Positions 1-10,372 are shown, counted from the first letter of the stretch. The stretch is 64,000 nt of DNA from Coptis chinensis (GCA_015680905.1 CM027383.1:34718501-34782500), one strand, 5' to 3'. Made by a program: numbers and translations. Notes: generated from the sequence alone by a model not told the origin.

Positions 1-1028
1 TTGTACCCAGTCTCAACAGATTACTGCAATACGTACTTTAAGACGGAAATCATTAGCATCAACAAATGTTTGACCAACATGTTTGAGATTAAAAGCCCAT
101 AATCTACTCCTCAATTCTTTAATAGGCACTATTTCACTACCAGTCCCACTACCAGAAGCACAAGAACTACTATAAGAATTAGAAGAATTATCACCAGATG
201 TACTACCTTTACCTATTCCATAAGAACACAACATACTATCAAGTTTCAAAGAAACATCAATGTTAACTGTAAATAAGCCCTTTGCAAAGCTGTAGCACGC
301 TAAAGATTGAAGCTCTGCAATATTTTCTATAACAAATGCCTTCCTATCGCGAGTGAAAGAAATATCAAAACTTGATTGATTTAACTCGGGCCAATTCGTC
401 GAAATCTCATTTTTGACATCGATAATTGAAGAAGACGGACCAATATGACTCGTGAGAGTCAAATTTTTGTTGGATATAACTCCAAGAACAGTAAAATCCA
501 TCCTACAACACAAAATTGAAATGAAACTAAAAATTACAACAATTCCATTATCTCAAAAGAGTGTAGGTTATATTATTCAATAAAAAAATGATCAAATACA
601 GAGATGACGATAAGTTAAATTATCAGTAGTCAATTTCCATATTTTGCTTACCCTAGATAACATAATAATAGAAGTGTTGGTGTAAATAAATGTACCTTAG
701 TGGTAACAGTTCTAGAAAGTCCAGCAAAAGGATAACAAAGAAGAAAAGAGAAAAGACGATCTCAATTTTAGTTTAAAATCACGATATGAGAAATCACCAT
801 TGCCAATTGAGGAAGAAAGAAATTAAGTAACAACTTTCATATAAAAGGGTATGTAAGGTATTTTGAAAAAACAATAAAGGTGCGGTTGGTTTTTTCTCGC
901 AAACTCACCGAAAACGAAACCTTTATTTCGCACTTTTACAAACCGGGTGGGCTTTAGACATAATTCAAAAAGTCAATGGGTTTTAGGCTAATAAAGACCG
1001 AAATCAGGGTTTTGAACCTAGTTTTATG
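1..1028. repeat. MULE 5' region, direct-repeat copy A (pairs with 12087-13159)
   Basis: Positions 1-1028 align with 12087-13159 in the same orientation and at high identity by eye. The match covers the mudrA N-terminus, its 5' UTR and about 500 bp of upstream DNA. It stops sharply after CCTAGTTTTATG. The main differences are point changes, a 4-bp difference near position 34 and about 35 bp present only in copy B (around 12906-12940). The two copies are separate MULE insertions or a segmental duplication. Confidence 0.85.
13..513 (-). pseudogene. mudrA-type MULE transposase, N-terminal part (copy A)
   Basis: This 166-codon minus-strand ORF is the N-terminal region of a MuDR/mudrA transposase. 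It closely matches the same part of copy B (12120-12608): both begin with MCCRMDF and contain the motif NEISTNWPELNQS. The N-terminal domain of plant mudrA proteins resembles PB1/ubiquitin folds; the zinc finger and DDE core would lie left of the window. The frame runs into a stop at position 13. Copy A has four extra bases near position 34 (ACGTACTTT against ACTTT in copy B), so the reading frame is broken there. It is transcribed away from the Ulp1-like gene at 1321, giving a divergent pair. The family call is firm; activity is unlikely. Confidence 0.8.
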
Positions 1029-1320
1029 AATGGGCTTGAAGCCTAGTGTTCCAATTTAATTACGGAAAAAAGACGCAACTTTTTCTAATTATATCAAATG
1101 CCCATCCGGTTCATTTGTTGGCAATATTACACAATTGTCCTTTAAACAGAAATCAAAACTAGACAAATATGCAACATTCATGTTGCAGTCAACAACATAT
1201 GCAAATTTCAAAACCCTAGTTTCCCAAATTAAACCCAAATTTTGAAACCCTAACCCTAGTTCCCCAAATTAAACCCAAATTTTGAAACCCTAGTTCCCCA
1301 AATTAAACCCAAATTTCAAA
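514..1320. promoter_or_regulatory. Divergent intergenic region between mudrA and the Ulp1-like gene
   Basis: About 0.8 kb separates the two divergent MULE genes. The first 500 bp is conserved in copy B, as expected for a MULE terminal or promoter region. Close to the Ulp1-like start lie three imperfect tandem units (about 1203-1315) built on AACCCTAGTTCCCCAAATT. Each carries an AAACCCTA telo-box-like motif, a known plant promoter element. Promoter function is inferred from position only. Confidence 0.45.
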
Positions 1321-1798
1321 ATGAAGAACCCTAATGAAGAAAAAAGAAAAGATTCAAACGATAATGTGCAAGCAAACACAAGATCTACTACAAAAAAAGG
1401 AGAACAAGACGGCAAAAATGTTAGATACCAAATTTCATTGATAGTTTCGCAATTTTGATATATTAGGATTTTCATTTTATGAAAAATTGGTTAAAGTGTG
1501 TTGAATGTATTTATTGCAACATGAGTGTTGCATCGAATATACTTGGATTTTCATTTGCACTATCACTTACCACTTCAATATGGATGTTGCACTGTCAAAT
1601 CCTAATGCAACATGGATGTTGCAGTGTCAAATCCCACTTTAACATGAGTATTTTTGATCGAATGCAACATGAGTGTTGTTTGAGGTTTAAATTGGTGATG
1701 TTTGTTTGAGTTTTGAGGCATGTTTTCCACTGAAACATCCATGTTGCAGTAAAAAAAAGCACACTAGTAAATGTTGCAGTCGTAATTGGCTGAAACAA
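1150..1798. repeat. Palindromic GCAACAT minisatellite, cluster 1
   Basis: Dispersed to tandem units share the near-palindrome GCAACATGGATGTTGC, spaced by CACTGTCAAAT-like linkers. Examples lie near 1168, 1517, 1590-1625, 1667 and 1735-1775. Most fall in what I read as intron 1 of the Ulp1-like gene. Short ORFs on both strands here (for example 1595-1798 and 1479-1709) are by-products of the repeat. Confidence 0.8.
1203..1318. repeat. Short tandem repeat with AACCCTA motifs
   Basis: Three imperfect head-to-tail units of about 43 bp share CCCAAATTAAACCCAAATTT. They lie just upstream of the ATG at 1321. Confidence 0.8.
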
Positions 1799-1825
1799 GC
1801 TACTAATTCATTAGTTTTCTTTCAG

Positions 1826-2663
1826 GTTACGCAGCAAGGGAAGGCCGCTAAATCTAAACTGAGCCTTCCAAAACAAACTAAAGATGCAACTACCTCAACG
1901 AGCGAAAACCCAAAAATGAAAGGCAAAGAAAATATAGAGGAGAAAGGTAAAGAAAATTTGGTGAAAAGCGAGTTGTTGAATTATAGGTCCAGTTTAAAGT
2001 CAGTGATTGAGTTGTTGAATTATAGGTCCAGTTTAAAGTCAATGATTGAGATTATGCATTTGATTAGAGCCGATATAATGGAAGTGCATAAGGAAAAAAA
2101 TGATGGATACACCGTTTGCAAATCTTTTTAGTGTCTTTATTGAAAATAGGGTGAATGTTAAGACCACAATAAAAGCAAATATTGATGTTTGGTTAGTTTT
2201 GAAGACATACTCGGGACTAGATGATATGTTTAGTGTTGGGGGTAAGATTGTTAAATTTACCCCGGAAGATGTTGCATTGATTTTTGGGTTACCTTTGGTA
2301 GGGGAAACTGTGGTGTTGTATCCAAAAAATGTAGGAAAGAGTACCTTGTCGGAGTTTATGAAGACCTACTTTGGAGGAGAGGGCGAAATCAAATTGTTAT
2401 GAGTAAAGAGTGAGATTACAAGTGTTGTGAAGAAGATTGGGATGGAAGATGATTTTGTGAGGTTGATGTCCCTATACTTGACTACGACAATCTTCTTTCC
2501 GAACCCAACAAGAATCAATTGGTCTTTTGTTCCTCATATTGAAGATTTGAATGGGATGAGAAGAATCTCGTGGCCAAAAGTAATCCATACGGAGTTGATG
2601 GACCAGATAAGACGTAAAAGCGACAAGCTCTCGACGGTTTCTGGTTGTGTTGTTGCACTTTTG
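1826..2663 (+). pseudogene. DUF1985-like exon of the Ulp1-like gene
   Basis: The exon follows TTCTTTCAG and ends at a GTAAGT donor. It starts with a lysine-rich stretch and then the DUF1985-type core, marked by FTPEDVALIFGLPLVG (about 2250-2300). Three changes stand out: a perfect-frame 39-bp tandem duplication (1970-2047) that repeats a 13-residue block starting ELLNYRSS; a frameshift at the A-run 2094-2100, after which the frame starting MMDTPFANLF takes over; and an in-frame TGA at 2400-2402. Past that stop the same frame continues to KLSTVSGCVVALL and the donor. Confidence 0.7.
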
Positions 2664-2742
2664 GTAAGTTTCATTTTATTTTGTAAATGAATTTTGCTTC
2701 TAATACAATCCTTTTTGCTAATACTTTTGTTTCAAATTGCAG

Positions 2743-2883
2743 TATTGGTTGTGTGAGCATACAAAGATAATCACACCAATAAATGGATTTGAATATGCTG
2801 AGCCCAGAGTTTGTAGGTGGAGATTGGGCGAACTCAAAGAAGCCATGGAGAAGTGTCCTCTGAAAGAGATGGATCTAGAAAAT
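2743..2883 (+). pseudogene. Ulp1-like gene, exon with YWLCEHT motif
   Basis: This 141-nt exon is bounded by a TTGCAG acceptor and a GTAAGTG donor and reads without stops (YWLCEHTKIITPINGFEYAE onward). It continues the DUF1985-containing protein. The minus-strand ORF across it is a shadow. Confidence 0.65.
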
Positions 2884-2884
2884 G

Positions 2885-3125
2885 TAAGTGTCAAGGTTAT
2901 CCACTGCAACACTGCAACATGGTCAAATACCACTACAACATGGATGTTGCACTGTAAACTCATGCTGCTACAACATGGATGTTGCAGTGTCAAATACCAC
3001 TGCAATATGGATGTTGCACTGTAAACTCATACTCATGTTGCAGTGTCAAATGCCACTGCAATATGGATGTTGCACTGTAAACTCACACTGTAACATCCAT
3101 CACTGCAACATAGTATTACATTGAC
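2885..3125. repeat. Palindromic GCAACAT minisatellite, cluster 2 (intronic)
   Basis: Seven or more units of the GCAACAT..ATGTTGC type alternate with CACTGTAAACTCA or CAGTGTCAAATAC linkers. They fill the intron between the exons ending 2883 and starting 3191. The ORFs at 2737-3024 and 2888-3124 mostly read through this repeat. Confidence 0.85.
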
Positions 3126-3190
3126 ATCAAATAAATAAGATTGCATGTTAGTTTTGAATCTTAATTGTGTTTTTTGTGCATCATTTTCAG

Positions 3191-3801
3191 GTATTAGTCG
3201 AATTGGGTACTAAATCAAACAAGGAGGAAAATTTGTTAGATCTCAACTTCAAAGTTGAAAGAGAAGTTATTTCAAATGAAATATCCATGCGAATTAAAAA
3301 TGAAAATCTGAAAAGGTTAATTGATGAATTGAGAGATAATCAGAAGAAGGACAAGGAAGAGATCGAAAATCTCAAGAAGGAGATCCAAATTTTGGATGAG
3401 GATAATAAGAGGTTGAAGGAGGAGAAACAATTAGAGATTGTGCGGCACGATGATAGTGCTGTGCAAATTGACGAAGAAAATCAGATTAGCAAGAGAGGGT
3501 TGGAAAGAAAAAAGAATGAAGAAATAGGTTCATTTGTCAAAAGGGCAAAGAAGAGAACAATATTGGAAACAAGAAAGGAGAAAAAACCTAAGGACGGTGA
3601 TAACAAGAGCCCCAAAAAGAGGAGAAAGGCCGAGAAGAAAGAAGTAGATGCCATACCTATAACTGTGGATGAGTGGCCTACTCCAATAGTGGACCCAATG
3701 TCATTAAAAATGCCTGGTGTCACTACAAGCATGGCATGGCCTTATTTGGAGAAAAAAGAGAAAAAGATAGTTGAGCAATTTTTCAAGAATGCAAAACCAG
3801 A
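3191..3801 (+). pseudogene. Ulp1-like gene, coiled-coil and basic linker exon
   Basis: This open exon of about 204 codons lies between TTTTCAG and GTAAGTAAC. The first half is a charged heptad-like coiled coil (ENLKRLIDELRDNQKKDKEE). The second half is very basic (SPKKRRKAEKKE), a likely nuclear-localisation signal, before a Pro-rich stretch. It is the usual low-conservation linker between the N-terminal module and the protease domain. No lesion is visible in this exon. Confidence 0.65.
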
Positions 3802-3903
3802 GTAAGTAACAAAGCTTAAAAATTATTGCTTTTGTTGATGTGTTATCCTAGTGTGTGCGACAGTTAATAAACTGTTTTTCTTTCCTTTTTGTTTATTTTG
3901 CAG

Positions 3904-4622
3904 TACTATAGCGTGGGAAGATGAGTGGAAAGAGTTAACACTCAGTGCATCGATGGTTATGGACCTCATGTTGGGGAGATTCGTAGATAGTCAGGTAATG
4001 ATAACAATTATAGATTGAATTTGATTAAGCTTAGTAGCAAACATATAGATGAGTTTTGTTTTGCACTGGATATCCCAATGCAACATGAATGTTGCTCTGT
4101 TACCTCGCATGGCAACATGGATGTTGCATTGTTACAATGACATCAAATAAATGAGATTAATATGATAATTAGATGTTAATAATTCTTAGTTTTTCTCTGT
4201 AGATCATTAATTGGTATGGTCGATATTTGCAAAGAAATGTCAAGGGAGCTGAAAAAGAGACATTTTTCTTCTATTATTGTATTTGGGTAAAGTTTGAACT
4301 TGTACCGTCCTTTATTCTCTACAAATATTATTTTTCAAGGAATACGTCGAACTTTATACTTTCATTTGTATTCAAGACCTATGTAAGGGACAATCTCATT
4401 GCAAGCGTGGAAACACACTTGACTTCCAATATAGAATCTTTGGGCGACGACGTCACCTTGTACTTTTTCCCCATGATTCATGGAAAGTACAAGAATGACA
4501 AAGTGGGAAATCATTGGACTCTACTCATTTATAACACAATCTCAGACAAATGGACTCACTACAATTCACTGGTTCCAAGAAACAGCAAAGAAGGCATTTG
4601 CTTCCAAGATGCGGAACAATTG
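3904..4622 (+). pseudogene. Ulp1 (C48) protease catalytic exons (His/Asn)
   Basis: Exons 3904-3994 (AWEDEWKELTLSASMVMDL), 4203-4286 (IINWYGRYLQRNVKG) and 4377-4622 encode the first part of the C48 protease domain. NHWTLLIYN carries the catalytic His, and about 20 residues on, WTHYNSL has Asn where canonical Ulp1 has Asp; Asn also occurs in plant relatives. The exons have good GT/AG borders and no stops. The catalytic Cys lies in a later exon now displaced to about 6818. The intron at 3995-4202 carries more GCAACAT units (4076-4130). Confidence 0.75.
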
Positions 4623-4703
4623 GTGAGTTGACCTTAAATTTTGAAATTAAAAGTTCAATTATGTTATCTAGTATCTAAATGATTGATTTCACTTATATTG
4701 CAG

Positions 4704-4820
4704 CAAATCCGTGTGATGCAAGCGATCAATGACAAAAGGAGTATGGAAGGCATAAAATTAAAAAACCCCAAGGCAACGATAAAGTCAGCAGTTTGCACAC
4801 AACAAGATCTAGAGTCATAA
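4704..4820 (+). pseudogene. Ulp1-like gene, exon ending in a stop
   Basis: The exon follows an ATTGCAG acceptor and reads QIRVMQAINDKRSMEGIKLK, then KSAVCTQQDLES and TAA. In relatives the chain would lead on to the catalytic Cys, so the stop probably marks decay, or a missed splice site near CTQQ. Confidence 0.5.
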
Positions 4821-4843
4821 GTGACTTATGAATTACTCGGTTC

Positions 4844-4910
4844 ACTTTTGTTGTTAAATTTTGATGTAGAGTCGTAAGAGAAATGCTACTTGTGCCCTGG
4901 AGTAGTGTGA
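4844..4910 (+). repeat. 67-bp direct repeat, left copy (pairs with 6707-6773)
   Basis: 64 of 67 bases match 6707-6773. The core is TTTTGATGTAGAGTCGTAAG. It lies just after the exon stop at 4820; the right copy lies just before the Cys exon. The solo LTR sits between the copies. Confidence 0.85.
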
Positions 4911-5414
4911 GTTTTATCTGTTTGTTTTTTGGTTTGGCATACAGAGAGATCCAGATCTGAGTTGGTGGACTGGAGATTGTTCTTGGGTTTTTCTATGCTA
5001 TTAGAGCATTCCCAAGGATTTCCATCTCCTTCTGAGTGAAATGTAACTTCTGAGTGTGAGCAGCTTGTTCTTGGTATCTCTTGTTTTGTTATGATGGCCA
5101 AACTTATTACTTAAGTTATTGGATCTTTGATCCTAAAGTCCTAATATATTATATTTATTTCTAATGTTATGTTCAATGCAATTGTTAATTTTTAAATTGA
5201 GAGCGTGTCGTGGTGTTTATTTGTTTATATTAGTTGTGGATGTGTTCATGGGTGAATTTATGTTTTCTATTGTGTCTTCATGTGTGTTTCTTAATGGCCG
5301 ACCCTTTGTATACGGCATACCAAAGCTTAGTTTGGTGGCATGGAATCTACATATTAAAATGTGATTTTCTTTGCACATCCTTCGATGGTTTCTCTGAAAA
5401 TGTGTGGGGTGGTT
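4911..5414. other. Intergenic or intronic stretch, no gene recognised
   Basis: This is ordinary AT-rich DNA between the 67-bp repeat and the solo LTR. Overlapping ORFs of 60-75 codons on both strands (4886-5101, 5164-5364, 5217-5444) have no recognisable family and look incidental. Confidence 0.5.
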
Positions 5415-5419
5415 GATGC

Positions 5420-6667
5420 TGATAGGGTTATATACTAAAAGCATTACTTTTGTAATAACTCTAATTCTTTATATTTTGAATGAGAATTATATGGGCAAAT
5501 ATTATGCATATTATATATGTTATTAGTTATATGCATGCGTCTAATACTTTATGTTGTAGATGATATAGTGTGTATAATACACAGAAGATCATATCATCAG
5601 TACCTTATAAAGTATAAGTAAATGTTCACAACCTAGATGGATTTGGACAAACCATTGGTACAGTTGTAGTATAATCTGGTATTAATCTATCTTGACTACA
5701 GGATTACACTAGTACACTTTGTGTGTATTGAACATGACCAAGTGAGGTTGTTTCTCGTTATACTGACTATATAAGAGAACAAACACCTATGTTATTATGG
5801 ATGTTTGTCCTCTTAATCCGGATATAATAACGTGCACTTACGTGCATTGTACATTGCTTTAAATCATCAATGAGTGAGATTCATTTGTGAATCAACAAAC
5901 TCGATGAATTGGGTAATGATATTGTATGTAAGGTGTGCTGTTGATTATGGAAGGAATCCATGACCCGCAGGAAGTCGGGTTGATGATGTCCCCTTGAGGA
6001 GCTCATAAGGATTGTCATGTAAACCCTGCAGGTGGATTTAATCCAACATGACAATGAGGTTGAGTGGTACTACTCAAGGACATAAGAATTTGATTAATGT
6101 AGTTGTCAGTAACTTGACTTAATCAACGGGCATTCAATATCTTAAACACGGGTAGATCAACGAGCATATAATATGGAGCCCATAAACGTAACACATAATT
6201 TGGGATTAGGGCGGTAGTGCAACAATGGCCTTTATTGGAATAAGCCATTTGTTGACGGACTTGGGCCGTGTGTTCTGGGCGAACATGGGAAGCCCAAGCC
6301 CGTCAGGAGACCTAACCCTGAATTCTCCTCATGGTCCCTGTTGTAGCATATAAATAGAAACCTTCTTTCTCTAGCCGAAATTACTGATTAATTGCTCAAG
6401 ATAGTGAGTTAGAAATTTGGTTCCAACTTTGTGAGTGAGAGAGGCCAAGAGAGAAAGAAGAGGCTGGAAGATTGTTGCCCACACAACGTCCATTATAAGG
6501 ATAGGAATACAACAGAAGATCAAGAGGTTGCTGATTTCATAGATCTTGGATTCTCAGAGATATCACAGCTGATCTAAAGGTATAATTCTAAACAAAATCG
6601 TGAGAACCTTTATTCCCCTGCGCATGGTTTTCACGGTTTGTAAACTGCGACCATAACGGTTCCTATA
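5420..6667. mobile_element. Solo LTR, family undetermined (TSD GATGC)
   Basis: The 1,248-bp unit starts TGATAGGG and ends GGTTCCTATA, probably a decayed ..CCTATCA end. It is flanked by the 5-bp duplication GATGC (5415-5419 and 6668-6672). It has a TATA-like TATAAATAG (about 6349-6357) and no coding capacity, as expected for an LTR left by recombination. It lies inside the Ulp1-like gene. Superfamily (Copia or Gypsy) is not determined. Confidence 0.75.
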
Positions 6668-6706
6668 GATGCTTGCTAGAATTTATTGTTATAATCTTCT
6701 CGACTT

Positions 6707-6773
6707 ACTTTTGTTGTTAAATTTTGATGTAGAGTCGTAAGAGAAAGGCTACTTGTGCCTTGGAGTAGTATGA
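6707..6773 (+). repeat. 67-bp direct repeat, right copy (pairs with 4844-4910)
   Basis: The copy differs from the left one at three positions. It ends immediately before the ORF containing the Ulp1 catalytic Cys. Confidence 0.85.
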
Positions 6774-6970
6774 ATGTTGCACTAACTGTTCTTAATTTTT
6801 TATGTGGGAGGGCTGACTGCGCACTCTACGTGTGTCTCTTCATGGAAACTTTGGTAGCCAAGGAACAAATGCCACATGCAGTAGAAAGGGAAGCTATGCA
6901 TCGCAACCGGGCTTCCAAGGCATACAAAATTTTTTCTGACAAACCATATTGTTGGGTGTCGAAACCTTAA
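6755..6970 (+). pseudogene. Ulp1-like gene, catalytic-Cys exon (displaced)
   Basis: The segment reads GRADCALYVCLFMETLVAKE, matching the end of plant Ulp1 domains. The Cys of ADCALYV (codon 6818-6820) is the expected nucleophile, and the following charged helix is the usual C-terminus. The true exon probably starts after the AG at 6809-6810. It closes at a TAA at 6968-6970, with another GCAACATGAATGTTGC unit right after. It is cut off from the His exon by the stop at 4818 and the solo LTR. Confidence 0.7.
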
Positions 6971-7828
6971 TGCAACATGAATGTTGCACTATTAACTCAA
7001 AGTTATTTTGGTTTTGTTGTTCGCTAGCTAGCATCGTAGTTATTCGGGTCGTGGCCGAAGTGTCCTCTGTCTACACATTTTATGTAAAATTTCTTATTAG
7101 TGCTATCAGTTTGATGTGCAACATTTTAAGGAGACTACTATCTTGAATTGCTATCAGTATTTTTTTTGGTTTGAAATGAACCCCAACAAAGATTTGACAT
7201 GAAGTAATTTCCAAATGACTTGTTATTGCTTTGACGTGTAAATGAGCTATTGCTTAAATGGAGAATTAGTGTGAACTATATGAAGTGTGGCAATACTTGA
7301 ATCGGGTTATGTTTCAGTATTTTAGATGAGAAAGAAGCAAAAAAAGAGTTTGAGAAATGGCAGAAAAGGTTGATAGACGGAGAGAAAGAGACATGATCTA
7401 ATAATGTAATTTTTTTCCCCATTTTTCTTGCTTATAGACTTTGAGAGGTCAGGCCGCTAATATACCATGCAAGCTCTTGACTCCTCTTCTACTTCATTAA
7501 AGGTGAATGTATTCTTCTCTTGCGGTCTCTTTCTATAGCTCAAGGCAGTATGGAAAATTGCTCCTTTACTGCTCCCATGCTTTAACCTTGGATTTGTTGC
7601 AGTCGAGCCTTTCTTTCGAGTTACATAACGAATCACTGCTCTTCTAGTGGTTCATCGGGACCTTCAGAGTCAGTCTATATAGTATCCGAGCTCTGTTAAG
7701 GCTTGACAACTTTACTACTATTCTGATCCAATATTTTTTCCAGACTAAAATTCTCCGCACCTACATCAAGCTCCTTAGAGTCTGAACTCTTTTGTTTTGC
7801 TGGAATGAGTCTGAACTCTTCTCCTTAG

Positions 7829-7864
<36 letters not shown>

Positions 7865-8129
7865 ACATTGACATCAAACATTAAAATCCACAATTCAATC
7901 AGATTAAACACTTGAAACATTTAATTAAAGAATCTACTCAAAACACTAAGGTTAATTTAACAGATGTAGGAACTTCCAGCTGATGCTATGCCAGGAGAAT
8001 GTGGTGATTCTCTGCTGAGGATTTCTTATAAGGCAATTTTTGTATGAAATTTTCATCTTTTTTTATTAAACAAGTTATTTAGTTTTACATTCATGTCAGA
8101 GTGAATTTCTTAAGAAAAAAAAAATGTAG
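6971..8129. other. No gene recognised; ATT microsatellite
   Basis: AT-rich DNA. One exon-like stretch (about 7322-7396) reads LDEKEAKKEFEKWQKRL and stops at a TGA, but I cannot assign it. An (ATT)n microsatellite lies at about 7831-7862. Confidence 0.5.
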
Positions 8130-8134
8130 GAAAG

Positions 8135-9861
8135 TGATAAGCACCCAAAACTGTAATATTAAACCCCGAGAGATATAGCATTTTGGTCGATTATGTGTTT
8201 AATAATCATGTAATAATTATATTTTCATACTTTTGCAGGTTTCCGCAATTAAAATGAATATAATGATAAAACATGCATCGAAGTACAGGAATACGGGAAT
8301 ATTTGAAGTTTCCCACTCAACCCCTGTGAAGCCCAACAAAGCCTGACTAGAGCCGAAGTTTCCAAAAGAACAAAACCAGTACAGAACGGGTCCACATATA
8401 AAGAAGCAGCAAACTTCCAAAGCTCAAATCGGATAAATCTAGATGCCGACGTTGGCTAGTGAAGCTGCCATAGCGACCCGGGCGACGAACTCTACGCAAA
8501 GACAGAAAGTCGTAAAAATGCCAAAATCGATGCCGCCACTGGACACACTAAGTGGACCCACTCTGCGGGTCCAGAAGGCATGACGAGTCAGCATAGGTAG
8601 GTGGCAAAGGATGGTTTCAATTTGGTACCACCTGGCAAGAGAGAAGACACGTACCAATTCAAACCAGGTGGTTTGAATTGAAATGAGCTACAAAACAAAA
8701 ACTTAAAAAGCAAAAAGACAAAAAGCTAAAGTAAAACAGATCAAAACAAAAATTTGATTCTCAAAGTTTTGAACAAATCAATTAGCTAACGAACAAAACT
8801 CAATTAAAGGCTTCACAAGCCATCCAACCTATATATATGAGGGGTCGCCTTCATTATTTCCCTTTCAGCATTTTATGCTTTAGCTTCTGCTTAGTTTAGT
8901 TCGTTTCCTTCAGTACTTACATTCTGTCATTTTCATTCCAGCAGCTTAAATACTGTAAGTTATTTTACCCTTAATAACATTCAATTCTTTTCTAGTTTAA
9001 TTCCTGTCCTGCATTTATTTACTTAATGTATACAACAAGTTTTATTATTCCTTCTATGACCATGAGCTAATCCCCCCCCTCAGGGGGAGAGTTATGCTGC
9101 TCGTGTGAAAATCCAGATTGACTCTTTAATATTCTAGAATCACTACTTAGGAATTAGGCTTAGATTAGACATCCGGTCCCAAAATGGCTCGAGATTACAA
9201 AAGTTGAATTCAGCGATGCTCGGAAACAGTCTCTCGTCGCGACCAAAATGTCTTCATACGTGACTTTTCGGTGTCGACAGCTCTCCAATTTGTCCAGCTA
9301 ATGTAAAATCGAGCTAGGAGCTGAAATGATATACCAGAGATGAGATATTAGTTAAACTCCTTATGCTAGTGCAATACGACCTAGAGATGTGGGCATGCGC
9401 CAGGGATCAATACCCGACGTCGTCTCCGAACACGAGACGAATTAGAGATGTAGTGATGTGTGGTAATATAAACTGTTGAAATATAATTCTTGCATGAGCA
9501 TGATTAACTCTCTCCCTGTTTTTCAATCTTTGTTTACCTACATAAAAACCACCGTAGTAATTTACATTATTTGTATTACCGTTATTTTAATAAAACCAAC
9601 TAAAAAAAAACTTAAAATCCTACTCACCATAAGTTGTAATTCCAGTTGTGAACCTATCCGAGCCCTAAGGTTTGGACGATCCCTTACTCGACCTATCCTA
9701 CCAAACCCACGTGAGTAAGGTAACTTGACTAAAACGTACGACTAATACGGACTTTGGACTTTAGACTTTGGTCTTCGGACCTCGGACTTCGGACTGTGGA
9801 CCTCGGACTTAACTAAGTATAAAATCCAAATAAACGCGTGTAATAAAAAGCGTGTTAATCA
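8135..9861 (+). mobile_element. Solo LTR of an Athila-like element (TSD GAAAG)
   Basis: The 1,727-bp unit starts TGATAAGCACCCAAAA and ends GTGTTAATCA. The 5-bp duplication GAAAG lies at 8130-8134 and 9862-9866. Its first 100 bp matches the start of the LTR of the full-length element at 18580-36501 when that is read on the minus strand (TGATAAGCACCC.., ATTATGTGTTTAATAATCATG), so it is the same family or a close one in opposite orientation. It contains TATATATATGAGG (about 8830) and no coding sequence. The ORFs inside it are incidental. Confidence 0.85.
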
Positions 9862-9866
9862 GAAAG

Positions 9867-10372
9867 CAAGGCCATCTTAGATTCTTAGATGGGGAATAAG
9901 AGGTGTGTTTCTCAACGTTTTTGCATCAGCAGTTTGATCCATAACCAAAAAACGCCAAGTACACAAAATTTAAATCCAAGTTAACAAAATATGGGAGAAC
10001 TGCCAGCATTTCTACAGGTTTAACAAATTGGGGCTCACGCATGGTTCTTGTGAAATATCCCACTACAACGTGGATGTTGCACTCTCAACTCCGACTGCAA
10101 CATAAATATTGCACTGTCAATTACAACTGCAACATGAATGTTGCACTCTCAAATTCCACTGCAACAACTGCAACATTAATCATTTCACAGACAAATGAAA
10201 AATAAAAACAAACCGACCTAGCGAATAATCTCAAATGAGTATTAACATTCAATACAAGTATACAATGAGTATCAATATCTCATTAACAAATGTCAGATTA
10301 CGAAACTTAAAAATCTAAATTAAAATAACAAAAAAAATATGGTTTGCCGAGAACATCAAAACTGATCATAGA
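9867..10372. other. mudrA copy B 3' flank with GCAACAT minisatellite
   Basis: The sequence downstream of the mudrA gene. From about 10050 to 10190 it carries four to five units of the GCAACAT..ATGTTGC minisatellite (TGCAACATGAATGTTGCACT), the same repeat as in the Ulp1-like introns. No gene is seen. Confidence 0.6.

Larger units (their letters stand above)
1321..6970 (+). pseudogene. Ulp1-like (C48) protease gene carried by a MULE, multi-exon, split by a solo LTR
   Basis: Exons I can place by splice sites: 1321-about 1418, 1826-2663, 2743-2883, 3191-3801, 3904-3994, 4203-4286, 4377-4622, 4704-4820, and a displaced last exon within 6755-6970. The order matches the plant DUF1985/Ulp1 family often carried by Mutator-like elements (Kaonashi-type MULEs): a variable N-terminus, a DUF1985-like module, a charged coiled-coil linker, then the cysteine-protease domain. 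Ulp1 proteases remove SUMO-like modifiers; the role of transposon-borne copies is unknown. Lesions are a frameshift in an A-run near 2094-2100, an in-frame TGA at 2400-2402, a stop at 4818-4820, and a 1.25-kb solo LTR (5420-6667) between the His exon and the Cys exon. Introns carry the GCAACAT minisatellite. Family confidence is high; exon 1 and the last exon border are less certain. Confidence 0.75.

Noticed and set aside
1203..1318. AACCCTAA motifs as a telomeric repeat
   Set aside because: The units are about 43 bp with only one or two telomere-like heptamers each, so this is a local tandem repeat with telo-box-like sites.
1479..1798. ORFs 1479-1709 (+) and 1595-1798 (-)
   Set aside because: They read through the palindromic minisatellite on both strands and have no domain.
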